Positions 8,362 through 18,444 of a DNA stretch of 64,000 nt are shown here, piece after piece. Source of the stretch: an uncultured Actinomycetes bacterium (GTDB lineage: Bacteria; Actinomycetota; Actinomycetes; Nanopelagicales; Nanopelagicaceae); assembly GCA_937876245.1 (NCBI GenBank), contig CALEGP010000016.1:1-64000 (forward strand), written 5' to 3'. Positions within the stretch are counted from its first letter, which is position 1. Each line of letters begins with the position of its first letter. Under the pieces are notes generated by a model. The model saw only the letters and a list, made by a program, of their open reading frames with translations, searched no databases and was not told where the DNA came from. The position numbers and the translations under genes were made by a program.

Positions 8362-9189
8362 TTAAGCGGGCAATTCCAGAAGAGCCTCGATCACGATTGC
8401 CACACCGTCATGATGGTGGGCGTCGGCCACAAACTTTGCATGTTTTGGGCCATCGGGATGGCCATCTGACATTGCCCAAGATCGCTGCGCCCACTGCAGC
8501 ATCGAGAAATCATTGGGGTTATCACCAAAGCTAACGCAATCAGCACTTGTTAACCCAGCCCGTTCGGCCATCTTTGCAAGCGTTTGGCCCTTACTAACTC
8601 CCAGGGCAGATATTTCAATCAGTGACTCATTTGCATTTGAATGGGTGAAGTTGGCAATGCTCCCCAACTCTCTACTTGAAATCTCTAGCATTTGATCCGA
8701 AGTAAATTCATTATTTTCACGATTGCCACATCTAGCTAGCATCTTGAAAGCAGGTTGCGTCATGCGCTCTTCAATTTTTGTCACACCAATGTTATCTAGC
8801 CCGATATCCCACTTTGTCATGTATTCGCTTTCACGATGGAATTCATCACCATATTCAATTGCAAAATTTATTCCTGGAAGGTGTTTGCGTAATTTGCCAA
8901 TAATTTCTAGTTGGATATCGACTGGCATTAACCATTGTTCGAGTACTTTTTCATTCATCAAGTCATACAAAATTGCGCCGTTCGCGCAGATAGCATTTCC
9001 GAAACCAAAGGCATCGCGAATTTCTCTCATCCAACGAGGAGGCCTCCCAGTAATAAAAAAGATTTCAATTCCAAGTTGGTGTGCCTTAGTAAAAGCTGAA
9101 ATGGTCCGATCTGAAACTGGGCCGAGATAAGGAACGATCGTTCCATCTAGATCAGTCGCAATCAATTTTGGACGATTACCTGAAATCAT
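8362..9189 (-). CDS. HAD-superfamily Cof-type phosphatase
   Basis: Cytoplasmic Mg-dependent phosphohydrolase of 275 residues, subclass IIB. Motif I is [11 protein letters not shown] near residue 12, motif II is the threonine in [11 protein letters not shown], and motif IV is [13 protein letters not shown] near residue 225 with the preceding conserved lysine in [10 protein letters not shown]. The cap domain lies between. The substrate is unknown; relatives act on sugar phosphates or nucleotides. It overlaps the end of serS by ATGA, so the two are co-translated. Confidence 0.9.
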   Translation of the reverse strand: MISGNRPKLIATDLDGTIVPYLGPVSDRTISAFTKAHQLGIEIFFITGRPPRWMREIRDAFGFGNAICANGAILYDLMNEKVLEQWLMPVDIQLEIIGKLRKHLPGINFAIEYGDEFHRESEYMTKWDIGLDNIGVTKIEERMTQPAFKMLARCGNRENNEFTSDQMLEISSRELGSIANFTHSNANESLIEISALGVSKGQTLAKMAERAGLTSADCVSFGDNPNDFSMLQWAQRSWAMSDGHPDGPKHAKFVADAHHHDGVAIVIEALLELPA

Positions 9190-10451
9190 AAAGTTGGCAC
9201 CAAGGCATCGACGCCCAAAAATGGACGAAGCGCCATTGGAACATTAACTGATCCATCTTTATTCTGGTGATTTTCAAGTATGGCGACGATCATTCTTGGT
9301 ACGGCAACTAGGGTGCCATTAAGTGTTGCTACAGGCTTGGTTGCGCCCTCTTCGCGATACCTAATATTTAGGCGGCGTGCTTGAAATTCAGTGCAGTTTG
9401 AAGTGCTTGTGACTTCACGGTAGGCGCCCTGTGTCGGAATCCAAGCCTCACAATCAAATTTGCGTACGGCACTTGCGCCAAGGTCACCAGAAGCAACATC
9501 AATAACCCTGAATGGAATTTCCATCGCTTTTAAGAAGTCTTTCTCCCACTCGAGTAGGCGTAAATGCTCGGCTTTTGCATCCTCTGGTTTAATAAATGAA
9601 AACATTTCAACTTTATCAAATTGATGAACTCGGATAATCCCCCGAGTATCCTTACCGTATGTTCCTGCCTCGCGGCGGAAGCAAGATGAATAACCCGCAT
9701 ATCTGATCGGTAAATTTTCGACGATTTCATCCATGTGATAAGCCGCCAATGGAACTTCACTTGTTCCGACCAAATAAACATCGTCCTCTTCTAAATGATA
9801 AACATTTTCTGCAGCTTGTCCGAGAAATCCAGTTCCTTCCATCGCCGCGGGATTAACCAGCACGGGTGGAATAACTGGGATAAAGCCAGCCTTTACCGCA
9901 GATGAGATTGCAAAATTTACAAGGGCAAATTCCAACATAGCGCCCGGGCCCGTTAGGTAATAGGAGCGAGAACCTGCAACTTTTGCCCCGCGCTCAGTGT
10001 CTATCGCTTTAAGAATTTTACCTATTTCAACATGGTCTTTAGGTTCAAAACCTTCGCCGACAAAGTCTCGTGGCTTTCCAATCTCCTCAATCACTATAAA
10101 GTCTTCTTCGCCACCGACAGGTGCTTCGAGGTCAATAGCATTTGATATTCTTAAGAGCAGCTCGCGAGCGCTTGTCTCTAACTCCCCACGTTTGGCATCT
10201 GCCGCTTTCACGCGATTCGCTAACTCTTTTGCATTCTCTAGAAGCGCGGCTTTCTCCTCGCCCTTAGCAGCCCCTACGGCTTTAGAAAGTATGTTCTGTT
10301 CAGCACGCAATTTTTCGAATTCACTAATTGCTTGACGGCTTACCTCGTCAGCTTTCAGCAGTAGGTCCACAACAGCGACATCCTCACCACGAACTTTTTG
10401 TGAATGACGAATTGCTTCAGGGTTTTCCCGGAGGGTTTTTAAATCAATCAC
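9186..10451 (-). CDS. serS: Seryl-tRNA synthetase
   Basis: Charges tRNA-Ser. The N-terminal antiparallel coiled coil (about residues 30-110, rich in Lys, Glu and Ala) binds the long variable arm of tRNA-Ser. The class II core follows with motif 2 ([25 protein letters not shown]) and motif 3 near the end ([20 protein letters not shown]). The 421 residues are normal. GTG start, 7 bases after TAGGCT, so probably leaderless. It lies beside one of its substrate tRNA genes. Confidence 0.97.
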   Translation of the reverse strand: MIDLKTLRENPEAIRHSQKVRGEDVAVVDLLLKADEVSRQAISEFEKLRAEQNILSKAVGAAKGEEKAALLENAKELANRVKAADAKRGELETSARELLLRISNAIDLEAPVGGEEDFIVIEEIGKPRDFVGEGFEPKDHVEIGKILKAIDTERGAKVAGSRSYYLTGPGAMLEFALVNFAISSAVKAGFIPVIPPVLVNPAAMEGTGFLGQAAENVYHLEEDDVYLVGTSEVPLAAYHMDEIVENLPIRYAGYSSCFRREAGTYGKDTRGIIRVHQFDKVEMFSFIKPEDAKAEHLRLLEWEKDFLKAMEIPFRVIDVASGDLGASAVRKFDCEAWIPTQGAYREVTSTSNCTEFQARRLNIRYREEGATKPVATLNGTLVAVPRMIVAILENHQNKDGSVNVPMALRPFLGVDALVPTL

Positions 10452-10458
10452 GTGTGCA

Positions 10459-10464
10459 AGCCTA
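10459..10464 (-). promoter_or_regulatory. -10 box TAGGCT of leaderless serS
   Basis: TAGGCT-N7-GTG. It lies just before serS, in the gap behind pheA, so serS need not depend on pheA transcription. Confidence 0.5.
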
Positions 10465-10465
10465 T

Positions 10466-11302
10466 CTATTTACTTTTGCCAACACGGGGATATGAGCCAA
10501 GGAAACGAATATCTTCACAAATTTTACGAACACCCTCTACGGCCGCCGCAACTTTTGGTTCTTCGATATGTCCTTCAGCATCAATAATGAAATGGTAGTG
10601 ACCAAGTTCGCGCCCTGTAGGTCGAGATTGAATAAAAGTTAAGTTGACGTCCTGTTTTGCAAACTCGGTGAGAATTTCGAGCAATGCTCCAGCATGATCA
10701 ATACCGATGAAGGCGACAAGTGATGTTCGGTCGTTGCCAGTTGGCCTTGGCGTAACGCCAGGTTTTTGGGCAACTACAAACCTTGTAACCGCTCCGTTGT
10801 TATCGCCAATATCTTTTGCAATAACTTCAAGCTCGTAATTTTTTGCCGCAATCTTGGATGCGATTGCTGCATCATAGTTTCCAGATATTAACCCTTGGGC
10901 AGCCGCGGCTGTTGAAGACATCTCAATAATTTCCACTTGCGGATAATTCTTAGCAATATAGGCGCGGCATTGGGATTCTGCATGGGGATGGGTTGCAATA
11001 CTTCTTATTGGTTTTTCCGCATTTCCTGGCAAGACCATTAAGGAAAATGAAACTGGAAGGGTTGTTTCAGCGGTCACAACCAGTGGTGATCCGACGGCTA
11101 GCTCATCAAGAGTTCTTGAAACAACTCCTTCGACGGAATTCTCAATTGGGACTAATACTTTTTCTGCCTCGCCATTCCGAACTGCACCAAGCGCCGCCGT
11201 CACATTTGAATACGGAATAAGGATGTCTGACTCTTGGGTTATTCCACGGAGCGCCGCTTCAGTAAATGTCCCAGCTGGCCCAAGATAGGCATACGTTGTC
11301 AT
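10466..11302 (-). CDS. pheA: Prephenate dehydratase
   Basis: Converts prephenate to phenylpyruvate in phenylalanine synthesis. The catalytic domain starts with [16 protein letters not shown] and includes [11 protein letters not shown] and the active-site threonine region [10 protein letters not shown]. The C-terminal ACT domain (about residues 195-275) contains the phenylalanine-site motif [21 protein letters not shown]. With 278 residues it is the stand-alone form without chorismate mutase. ATG lies 6 bases after TACTCT. Confidence 0.96.
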   Translation of the reverse strand: MTTYAYLGPAGTFTEAALRGITQESDILIPYSNVTAALGAVRNGEAEKVLVPIENSVEGVVSRTLDELAVGSPLVVTAETTLPVSFSLMVLPGNAEKPIRSIATHPHAESQCRAYIAKNYPQVEIIEMSSTAAAAQGLISGNYDAAIASKIAAKNYELEVIAKDIGDNNGAVTRFVVAQKPGVTPRPTGNDRTSLVAFIGIDHAGALLEILTEFAKQDVNLTFIQSRPTGRELGHYHFIIDAEGHIEEPKVAAAVEGVRKICEDIRFLGSYPRVGKSK

Positions 11303-11308
11303 TGGCTA

Positions 11309-11314
11309 AGAGTA
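11309..11314 (-). promoter_or_regulatory. -10 box TACTCT of leaderless pheA
   Basis: TACTCT-N6-ATG with no Shine-Dalgarno between. Confidence 0.5.
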
Positions 11315-11335
11315 ACCGAGCCAACTCGCTCCTTG

Positions 11336-11800
11336 TTAACGGTATTTTTTGAAGAACTCGCTCAATAGCGCAGCACATTCGATTTCTTTGACACCAGATA
11401 TTACTTCAGTTCGATGTGGTGACCTTGGGTCACGCAAAATATCCCAAACCGAGCCAACTGCACCAGCTTTTTCATCCCATGCCCCGAAAACCAAAGTTTT
11501 AATTCGAGATTGCGCAATTGCTCCTGCGCACATTGCACAAGGTTCAAGGGTTACGACAATTGTGTGGCCAGCTAATCGCCAGGCACCATTTTTTTCTGCG
11601 GCTTCACGTATTGCGACAATTTCGGCATGAGCGCTGGGATCATTATCTACTTCTCGTCGATTTCTTCCACTCCCTACCAGTTCGCCTTCAGCGCTAAATA
11701 TAAGTGCGCCAACTGGTACATCTCCGGATGCGAGTGCTGATTCCGCAATTTTTATCGCCTGCAACATCTCCTTTTCAAAATTTTTACTTATTAACGTCAA
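11336..11800 (-). CDS. tadA: tRNA adenosine(34) deaminase
   Basis: Zinc deaminase that makes inosine at the wobble base of tRNA-Arg(ACG). Zinc and catalytic motifs are PSAHAEIVAIREAA (His and Glu) and LEPCAMCAGAI (two Cys). Its 154 residues match the family. It lies downstream of its actinobacterial partner with 20 bases between, probably one transcript. Its expected tRNA substrate is at the left edge of the window. Confidence 0.96.
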   Translation of the reverse strand: MTLISKNFEKEMLQAIKIAESALASGDVPVGALIFSAEGELVGSGRNRREVDNDPSAHAEIVAIREAAEKNGAWRLAGHTIVVTLEPCAMCAGAIAQSRIKTLVFGAWDEKAGAVGSVWDILRDPRSPHRTEVISGVKEIECAALLSEFFKKYR

Positions 11801-11820
11801 CTTTTAACCACTGAATTTTC

Positions 11821-12279
11821 CTAAGGTAATTCGTAAAGTTCAGCAAATTCATTTCCAAAACCAAGCTTGGAAGCTATGGCATCCAATTGCTCGTCAGGGA
11901 AAAGTTCAGGGTCATCACATAGCGCTTCGAGTTCCATTGCGCTCATCCCAAGATCTGAAAGCAGTTCAACATCGCCTCCTGGTTGCGATTCATCATCTTC
12001 TTCCGGAAAGGGGAGGTCCAACATCTCAAGTAAATCTGATGCCAAATCAGACTCAAGCGAATAAGTAACATCGCTGATCATCATTTGCATATGTGAACCA
12101 AGAGCGCGAGCAACAATAAAGAAATCTTCTTCTATGGCGATAAGGGCCAGGGCGCCCCCGTTAGTAGCCTGGGAATTCAATTGATCCATAATTGAACCAA
12201 GGTCTCTTGTGTGAGTTAGTTCTGCCACATTCCAGCGACCCTCTTCGTGCCACGCAATAACCCCAAAATCTTCAGCCAT
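11821..12279 (-). CDS. tRNA adenosine deaminase-associated protein
   Basis: Acidic cytoplasmic protein of 152 residues found beside tadA in actinobacteria; its biochemical role is not known. The N-terminal half (FGVIAWHEEGRWNVAEL) forms a beta-rich fold. The C-terminal half is very acidic (DLPFPEEDDESQPGGDVELL) and ends with the helix SKLGFGNEFAELYELP. The track starts at a GTG at 12288, but GGAGG followed by 8 bases fits the ATG at 12279 better. It is divergent from upp. Confidence 0.9.
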   Translation of the reverse strand: MAEDFGVIAWHEEGRWNVAELTHTRDLGSIMDQLNSQATNGGALALIAIEEDFFIVARALGSHMQMMISDVTYSLESDLASDLLEMLDLPFPEEDDESQPGGDVELLSDLGMSAMELEALCDDPELFPDEQLDAIASKLGFGNEFAELYELP

Positions 12280-12368
12280 TGCACTCACCTCCGATTCGCT
12301 AATTCTTACTATCTCAGGGCTTTATCTTGACACTAAAGAGGGCGAGCGACAAGCCCTTACGGCGCGAG

Positions 12369-12374
12369 TAAGGT
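12369..12374 (+). promoter_or_regulatory. -10 box TAAGGT of leaderless upp
   Basis: TAAGGT-N7-GTG, with the GTG at 12382. No ribosome-binding site precedes the start. Confidence 0.5.
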
Positions 12375-12381
12375 ATGCGTC

Positions 12382-13020
12382 GTGAAGATACACGTTGCGA
12401 ACCATCCATTGCTTGCTCATAAGTTGACAGTGCTTCGAGATGAAAAAACGAACTCACCAACTTTTCGCCAGTTAACCGAAGAGATTGTTACTTTATTGGC
12501 TTATGAAGCCACTCGAGAAGTTCGCACAATTCCAGTGACAGTTAAAACTCCTGTTGCAATGGCAAATGGTGTAGAACTCACCAAACCAAAACCAGTTGTT
12601 GTTCCAATATTGCGTGCTGGTTTGGGAATGCTTGAGGGAATGACTCGTTTAATGCCGACCGCCGAAGTTGGTTTTCTCGGAATGATTCGCGACCATGACA
12701 CGCTTCAACCTTCTACTTACGCCAATCGCTTACCAGATGATTTAACTGGTCGTCAGTGCTACATATTGGATCCTATGCTTGCAACTGGCGGAACCTTAAT
12801 TGCGGCAATTAATTATTTACTTGAACGGGGCGCAACGGATATAACTGCAATAACTATTTTGGCCGCGCCAGAAGGTATTGCGCTCTTGGAGAAAGAATTT
12901 GCTGGCAGAAACTTGCCGATTACAATTGTTACTGGCGCTCTAGATGAAAAACTAAATGAAAAGGGATATATCGTCCCTGGACTGGGTGATGCTGGCGATC
13001 GTTTATATGGAGTTGTTTAG
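12382..13020 (+). CDS. upp: Uracil phosphoribosyltransferase
   Basis: Salvages uracil to UMP using PRPP. The PRPP loop is [14 protein letters not shown] near residue 130 and the uracil-binding C-terminus is [15 protein letters not shown]. The N-terminus ([16 protein letters not shown]) is typical. It has 212 residues and a GTG start. It is followed after 3 bases by the malic enzyme gene and probably shares its transcript. Confidence 0.97.
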   Translation: MKIHVANHPLLAHKLTVLRDEKTNSPTFRQLTEEIVTLLAYEATREVRTIPVTVKTPVAMANGVELTKPKPVVVPILRAGLGMLEGMTRLMPTAEVGFLGMIRDHDTLQPSTYANRLPDDLTGRQCYILDPMLATGGTLIAAINYLLERGATDITAITILAAPEGIALLEKEFAGRNLPITIVTGALDEKLNEKGYIVPGLGDAGDRLYGVV

Positions 13021-13023
13021 TAA

Positions 13024-14412
13024 GTGGCATCAACAAGTCCGGGATATGGCATAACAATCCGAGTCGAAGGTCCGCCTTCCGCTCAACCTGTTGCCGCAGT
13101 TACAACTGCCATTACAGCAGCCGGCGCTACCATTACCGCTTTGGATGTTGTTGAATCATTTTTAGACCATGTTGTTATTGATGTTACCTGCGATGCAATC
13201 GATGCCCAGCATGCCGAGGCAATTACTGCTTCAATCGATAGCCGGCCAGAACTTACCGTTCGCAACGTAAGTGATAGAACTTTTCTGCTCCATCTAGGCG
13301 GGAAGATTGAAATTCAATCTAAGGTTCCACTGAAAACTCGTGATGATTTATCTCGTGCCTATACGCCAGGCGTCGCCAGAATTTCGCAAGCTATCGCTGC
13401 CGATAAATCAGATGCTCGTCGATTAACAATAAAACGAAATACTGTCGCGGTTGTTACCGATGGCTCGGCAGTTTTAGGTCTGGGAAATCTTGGCCCAGAG
13501 GCTGCGCTTCCGGTTATGGAAGGTAAAGCTGCGCTTTTTAAACGTTTTGCAGATGTTGATGCCTGGCCAGTTTGCTTAGACACCCAGGATGTCGATGAGA
13601 TTGTTCGGACCATACAAATTATTGCTCCAGTTTACGGAGGCATAAATCTCGAAGATATTTCGGCGCCCAGATGTTTCGAAATAGAGCGAAGATTGCGTGA
13701 TTTATTAGATATTCCAGTCTTTCATGATGACCAACATGGAACCGCAATTGTTGTGTTGGCTGCACTTACAAATGCTTTAAAGTTTGTAAAGAAAGATCTA
13801 GCTAGCGTAAGAATCATCATGAGTGGTGCTGGTGCTGCGGGAACTGCAATTGCTCGGTTACTAGTAGCCAGCGGTGCGAAAAATATTATCGGTTTTGATA
13901 AGGATGGATTAGTTGCTGAACACAAAGTCGGTGACGAACAGATGCGTACCTGGTTCGTTGATAATTGTGCTCCAGGTGAATTTCATGGAAATATCTCGGA
14001 GGCAATGGTTGGGGCCGACATTTTCATTGGAGTAAGCGCGCCAAATGTTTTGACTGAAACTGATGTAGCAGTTATGGCCGATGGGGCAATTGTTTTTGCA
14101 CTCGCAAACCCAGATCCCGAAATTGATCCAATAATTGCTCGTAAATATGCAGCTGTCGTGGCCACGGGAAGAAGTGACCAGCCAAATCAGATCAATAATG
14201 TGCTCGCATTTCCCGGAATTTTTCGTGGGCTGTTAGATGGCCGAATAACTAAGATTACTGATGCCATGCTAGTCGCCGCAGCAGAAGCCATCTCTTCGTG
14301 CGTCAGCTCAGAGCAGTTAAATGCCAATTACATCGTGCCTAGTGTTTTCGATACTCAAGTTGTTTCAAAGGTTGCTGAAGCGGTGAAATTGTTAGGAAAA
14401 TCTAACGCTTAA
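13024..14412 (+). CDS. NAD(P)-dependent malic enzyme with N-terminal ACT domain
   Basis: Oxidative decarboxylation of malate to pyruvate. Residues about 5-80 form an ACT-like regulatory domain. The malic core follows: SRAYTPGVARIS, DGSAVLGLGNLGPEAALPVM, INLEDISAPRCFEIE with metal ligands, and FHDDQHGTAIVVLAAL. The dinucleotide fold is MSGAGAAGTAIARLL. The 462 residues equal the catalytic core plus ACT. GTG start 3 bases after upp. The 3' end overlaps the convergent transporter gene by 11 bases. NAD or NADP preference cannot be read here. Confidence 0.95.
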   Translation: MASTSPGYGITIRVEGPPSAQPVAAVTTAITAAGATITALDVVESFLDHVVIDVTCDAIDAQHAEAITASIDSRPELTVRNVSDRTFLLHLGGKIEIQSKVPLKTRDDLSRAYTPGVARISQAIAADKSDARRLTIKRNTVAVVTDGSAVLGLGNLGPEAALPVMEGKAALFKRFADVDAWPVCLDTQDVDEIVRTIQIIAPVYGGINLEDISAPRCFEIERRLRDLLDIPVFHDDQHGTAIVVLAALTNALKFVKKDLASVRIIMSGAGAAGTAIARLLVASGAKNIIGFDKDGLVAEHKVGDEQMRTWFVDNCAPGEFHGNISEAMVGADIFIGVSAPNVLTETDVAVMADGAIVFALANPDPEIDPIIARKYAAVVATGRSDQPNQINNVLAFPGIFRGLLDGRITKITDAMLVAAAEAISSCVSSEQLNANYIVPSVFDTQVVSKVAEAVKLLGKSNA

Positions 14413-15316
14413 ATAGCCGAGATTGTCCGCCAGCCAATACTCCAACGTAAGTCATTGCAATCCCCGAGACTAAGTACCAGGTAACTTGGTTGCCATTAGT
14501 CGGTGAAAAGAAATCAATTGCCAGAGATCCAACCAGTGTCCCACCAACGCTAAAGAGCGTAAATGTCAGGACTCCAAGGTGCTGAACAATTGTTGACGTG
14601 AAGGCAATATAAATTACGCCGACAGTTCCCCCGGTATAAATCCACCAAGGCCCGCTAGGCAAGGACACAATCGCATTTCCTTTAATTAGGAGGAGCGCAA
14701 ATAATAAAATTACCAACATAGAAGTTCCCATTATGAAATTTAGAAGCGAAGTTGTGAAGCTTGCCCTGGAATACTCGTTTATCTGGCCGTTAAGGGCGCG
14801 CTGGACACCGACTAACATTCCGGCAATTACTGCTAGAAAAAGAGCCACAACCGAAAATGAAGCAACGGAAATTCGATCTAAGACTGAAAGCAGTACTGCT
14901 AAAACTGTGATCAATGCCGCTGCTACTCGCCGCCTGGAAATAAGTTTCTTTCCGCCTCCCGTTAACCCAATCCGGTCTACAACCAAAGACATAGCCGTTT
15001 GACCTGCGATTGAGGCCACTGAATAGAGAGCAACGCCAATGAGTGGAACAACTTGAGTCTGCAGTGCAACGAAACTGCCCCCTAGGACACCTGCAAAAAG
15101 CCGCCACCTTGGAATTTGTTTTGCTGCCACCGCACTTCGCAAATTTCTCGCTCCTCGTTTAATTGACGAATTAAATGGAGCGATTACAGAAATAACAATT
15201 AAGCCTGAACCAAACGAAACAAGTGCTGCCTCAATGCTGTTACCCAGTAGATGTGAAAGTTCGCCATTCGCACGGGACTGAAGGGCAATCATCACACCGG
15301 AAATAGTCGCCAACAC
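14402..15316 (-). CDS. DMT-superfamily transporter, double DUF606 (YdcZ-like)
   Basis: Inner-membrane protein of 304 residues with about ten hydrophobic segments. It is an internal duplication: the N-half starts ISGVMIALQSRANGELSHLL and the C-half starts AGMLVGVQRALNGQINEYS, each followed by a similar four- to five-helix pattern. That is two DUF606 units fused. The substrate is unknown. GTG start. A paralogue with the same two-unit layout is at 62266-63198. Confidence 0.85.
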   Translation of the reverse strand: MLATISGVMIALQSRANGELSHLLGNSIEAALVSFGSGLIVISVIAPFNSSIKRGARNLRSAVAAKQIPRWRLFAGVLGGSFVALQTQVVPLIGVALYSVASIAGQTAMSLVVDRIGLTGGGKKLISRRRVAAALITVLAVLLSVLDRISVASFSVVALFLAVIAGMLVGVQRALNGQINEYSRASFTTSLLNFIMGTSMLVILLFALLLIKGNAIVSLPSGPWWIYTGGTVGVIYIAFTSTIVQHLGVLTFTLFSVGGTLVGSLAIDFFSPTNGNQVTWYLVSGIAMTYVGVLAGGQSRLFKR

Positions 15317-15347
15317 TTCGAGTCGGGCGACTTGTGCATGGGAGCTC

Positions 15348-17129
15348 TTAATTTTCCAACTCCTCTAACCGCGAATTTGCCAAGAGCCAAGCTTCTTCAG
15401 TATGGGATCTGCATGTAATTCTAGTAGCCAATTCCTCCATAATTAAAGACAATTTCTCATGATCGAAGGCGAGTTCTTCCTGCTTGCTTTCAAGTTCTAG
15501 AATTTCCGAATCTAGTTTGGTTATCTGCCTTTCAGATTTTGCTATTTCTTTTTTTACCTCGCGTATTTCAAGAATTTTTGAAGTTTTGTTTTTAGAAACA
15601 GTCGTCGGATTATTTGACGGTACCTGTGCTCGAAGTCTTAAATATTCATCAATGCCCCCGGGTAAATCTCGCAATTTCCCATCTCCGAGCAGCCCAACAA
15701 ATCCATCACATACCCGCTCTAGGAAATATCTATCGTGGGAAATAACTAGAAGTGTTCCTCCAAACGAATCAAGCAAGTCCTCTAGCGCTGTAAGGGTTTC
15801 GACATCAAAATCATTTGTCGGTTCATCGAGCAATAAAACGTTGGGACTGTCCATCAATAGGCGAGTTAATTGCAATCTGCGCCGCTCGCCACCCGACAAC
15901 TCCCCAACTGGAGTCCACTGTAAATCAGTGTTAAATCCCAGTTTTTCGCAGAGCTGACTGGCCGTAAGTTCTTTTCCATTTCCAAGTTGCACTTGGTTGG
16001 CAATCTTTTCGACAGCTTCTAATACCCGCCAACTTGGGTCTAGCTCTTCTAAATGTTGCGACAAGAGTGCGGCTTTTACTGTGACACCCGTTGTTATTTT
16101 CCCGGCAGAAACCTTGATTTGCCCCAATAGTGCGCGAATTAAAGTTGTTTTTCCGGCGCCATTTACGCCAACAATCCCGATGCGATCGCCTGGCCCTACA
16201 TTCCAATACAGTCCATCCAAGATTGGCTTATCGCCAATTTTTATTGATGCTTGATGGATCTCAAATACGGTATTGCCGAGTCTATTAGCCGCGAAATTTA
16301 GAAGTTCAGTTTCATTTCTAGGTGGCGGTTCATTTGCAATTAGCGTGTTTGCGGCCTCGATTCGGAATTTTGGCTTTGCGGTTCGGGCCGGAGCGCCGCG
16401 GCGCAACCAAGCCAGCTCTTTTCGAATTAACATGTTGCGCTTACCATCTTCAACTGTTTCTTGCCTAGCCCGTTCTGCTTTTGAAAGTACATAGGCGGAG
16501 TACCCGCCCTCGTAGGCTAAAACTTTGCCATCGACTACTTCCCAAATTTGTTCGGATACCTCATCAAGGAACCAGCGATCGTGAGTTATTACCACGACGG
16601 CCAATTTTGTTGTGCGTTTTATATAACTAGCCAACCACGAAACCCCTTCGACATCTAGATGATTTGTTGGTTCATCCAAGAGCACCAGGTCAAAATCTCC
16701 AATTAGGAGTTTGGCTAAATTAACTCGGCGTCGTTCTCCGCCGGAAAGTTGAGAAATCTTTCGATCCAATAATTCTTCGCTAAACCCGCCGAAGAGACCA
16801 TTCAAGACTTCGCGAACTTTTACATTGCCAGCCCATTCATGAACTTCTGTTTCGCCTAGTACTACATCTCTTACAATTGCGTCTTCATCAACATCGTCGG
16901 CTTGACTCAGGATTCCAATATTTACCGAGCCTGCTTTTGCGATACGTCCAGCATCGGGACTTTCACTTCCTGCCATAATTTTCAAAAGTGTACTTTTCCC
17001 GCCGCCATTTCTTCCGACGATTCCTATCCGTTCGCCCTCATTTACGCCCAAGGAAACACCCTCTAGCAGGGGTCGGATATCGAAAGCCTTGGAGACTGCT
17101 TCAAGATTCAATAAATTTCGCCCGGCCAT
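15348..17129 (-). CDS. ABC-F family ATPase
   Basis: Soluble protein with two ABC domains and no membrane part, acting on ribosomes in characterised relatives. The first domain has GRNGGGKSTLLK and LSGGERRRVNLAKL; the second has GVNGAGKTTLIRAL and LSGGERRRLQLTRL. Both keep LLDEPTN and a switch histidine (ITHDRWFLD, ISHDRYFLE). The C-terminal 80 residues form a Lys/Glu-rich coiled coil, as in Uup. 593 residues. The ATG follows TACTCT by 6 bases. Whether it is housekeeping or antibiotic-protecting cannot be decided. Confidence 0.93.
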   Translation of the reverse strand: MAGRNLLNLEAVSKAFDIRPLLEGVSLGVNEGERIGIVGRNGGGKSTLLKIMAGSESPDAGRIAKAGSVNIGILSQADDVDEDAIVRDVVLGETEVHEWAGNVKVREVLNGLFGGFSEELLDRKISQLSGGERRRVNLAKLLIGDFDLVLLDEPTNHLDVEGVSWLASYIKRTTKLAVVVITHDRWFLDEVSEQIWEVVDGKVLAYEGGYSAYVLSKAERARQETVEDGKRNMLIRKELAWLRRGAPARTAKPKFRIEAANTLIANEPPPRNETELLNFAANRLGNTVFEIHQASIKIGDKPILDGLYWNVGPGDRIGIVGVNGAGKTTLIRALLGQIKVSAGKITTGVTVKAALLSQHLEELDPSWRVLEAVEKIANQVQLGNGKELTASQLCEKLGFNTDLQWTPVGELSGGERRRLQLTRLLMDSPNVLLLDEPTNDFDVETLTALEDLLDSFGGTLLVISHDRYFLERVCDGFVGLLGDGKLRDLPGGIDEYLRLRAQVPSNNPTTVSKNKTSKILEIREVKKEIAKSERQITKLDSEILELESKQEELAFDHEKLSLIMEELATRITCRSHTEEAWLLANSRLEELEN

Positions 17130-17135
17130 TGTCCA

Positions 17136-17141
17136 AGAGTA
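17136..17141 (-). promoter_or_regulatory. -10 box TACTCT of leaderless ABC-F gene
   Basis: TACTCT-N6-ATG. Only 12 bases separate it from the opposing kynU -10 box, so the two promoters overlap. Confidence 0.5.
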
Positions 17142-17153
17142 TTTGACGATTGC

Positions 17154-17159
17154 TAGAGT
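17154..17159 (+). promoter_or_regulatory. -10 box TAGAGT of leaderless kynU
   Basis: TAGAGT-N6-ATG. A TTGACGAT lies at 17143-17150, too close to be its -35 but similar to one half of the palindrome seen at other catabolic promoters. Confidence 0.5.
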
Positions 17160-17165
17160 AGGTAA

Positions 17166-18440
17166 ATGGCTGTTACCGATAGAAAATATGCGCTCGATCT
17201 TGATTCGAAAGACCCTCTTGGCAAGTTTCGATCTGAGTTTGTAATCGAAGAGAACGAAATATGCTACCTCGATGGCAATTCACTTGGCCGCTTGCCTCAT
17301 AAAACCATTAAAGCCATAAATGATTATCTGCTCAACGACTGGGGAGCCAAAGTTGTCGAGGGTTGGAGTGAGTGGATCGAGGAGCCGTTTACCACTGGCG
17401 ACTTATTGGGAAGAGCAACTCTTGGAGCAGCTTCGGACCAAGTCTTGGTAACCGATACTACTTCAGTTAATTTCTACCAGCTAGCGGGTGCTGCGCTTGC
17501 TGCAAGGCCAGGTCGTAAAACCATTATTATTGATGCCGCGAACTTTCCTACCGATAGATATATCTTGCAGGGTTATGCCAAGCAACAGGGTCTCAACTTA
17601 ATTGTTATTGACAATGAAGACCCAGAAATTTCTGAGCATGAGCGAATAACGCCGGAAATCCTGGAAAAATATATGAGCGAGGATGTTGCATTTGTTTCAT
17701 TCGAAGTTATTCAGTATCGCGCGGGGGCAAGAAATAACATCCGTGCGATCACAGATCTCGCACGTAAATATGGAGCACTCACTATTTGGGATTGCAGCCA
17801 TGCGATTGGCGCCATCGACCTCCAATTCGATGCAGATGGCATAGACCTCGCCGTTGGCTGTACTTATAAGTTTGGAAGTGCTGGCCCGGGAGCGCCTGGC
17901 TGGCTTTATGTTTCCAAGCGGATCCAAAATGAATTGCAGGTTCCAATTCAGGGCTGGCACGCTCAGGAACATCAATTTGAAATGGGCGCGAATTTTAAGA
18001 AGGCTCCCGGCTTAGCTGGATTTCAAATTGCAACACCATCCATCATTGCTCTTCGTTCAGTTCAAACTTCATTTGGAATTATTGAAGAAGCTGGAATAAA
18101 AAATATCGAAGCTAAATGTGCAACTGGAACTCAAATGATGATTGAGCTTTTTGATGCTTGGCTGGCTGATCTAGGATTCATTCTCAATACACCCAGGGAT
18201 GCTATGTTGCGTGGCGGTCATGTTTCTCTAGTACACCCAGAGGCCAAGAGAATTGCTTTTGCATTACGACAATTTGCAAATGTGATTCCTGATTACCGAG
18301 CTCCAAACTCAGTTAGATTGGCAATCTCTCCTCTTCAGAATTCGTACGTAGAAATCTGGGATGGCTTTCAGAGGCTTAGAGACTTAGTTTCGACTCGTCA
18401 ATATGAGAAGATTTCGAATACCGATTCAAAAGTTACGTAG
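17166..18440 (+). CDS. kynU: Kynureninase
   Basis: PLP enzyme that splits kynurenine into anthranilate and alanine. The start region FVIEENEICYLDGNSLGRLP and the PLP-lysine segment GCTYKFGSAGPGAPGWLYV (Lys near residue 235) are kynureninase-specific, as is the PIQGWHAQEHQFEMG loop. The aspartate in TIWDCSHAIGAID contacts the cofactor. 424 residues is normal. The gene is separated from tryptophan dioxygenase by 11 kb of related catabolic genes. Its product, anthranilate, is the likely substrate of the ligase at 19659. Confidence 0.93.
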   Translation: MAVTDRKYALDLDSKDPLGKFRSEFVIEENEICYLDGNSLGRLPHKTIKAINDYLLNDWGAKVVEGWSEWIEEPFTTGDLLGRATLGAASDQVLVTDTTSVNFYQLAGAALAARPGRKTIIIDAANFPTDRYILQGYAKQQGLNLIVIDNEDPEISEHERITPEILEKYMSEDVAFVSFEVIQYRAGARNNIRAITDLARKYGALTIWDCSHAIGAIDLQFDADGIDLAVGCTYKFGSAGPGAPGWLYVSKRIQNELQVPIQGWHAQEHQFEMGANFKKAPGLAGFQIATPSIIALRSVQTSFGIIEEAGIKNIEAKCATGTQMMIELFDAWLADLGFILNTPRDAMLRGGHVSLVHPEAKRIAFALRQFANVIPDYRAPNSVRLAISPLQNSYVEIWDGFQRLRDLVSTRQYEKISNTDSKVT

Positions 18441-18444
18441 TTTT

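Noticed and set aside
15484-15957. 157-codon plus-strand ORF
   Set aside because: Antisense to the ABC-F coiled coil and second ABC domain.
17143-17156. TTGACGATTGCTAG as a full copy of the TTGAC-N4-GTCAA operator before kynU
   Set aside because: Only the left half and part of the centre match, so it is not counted as a site.
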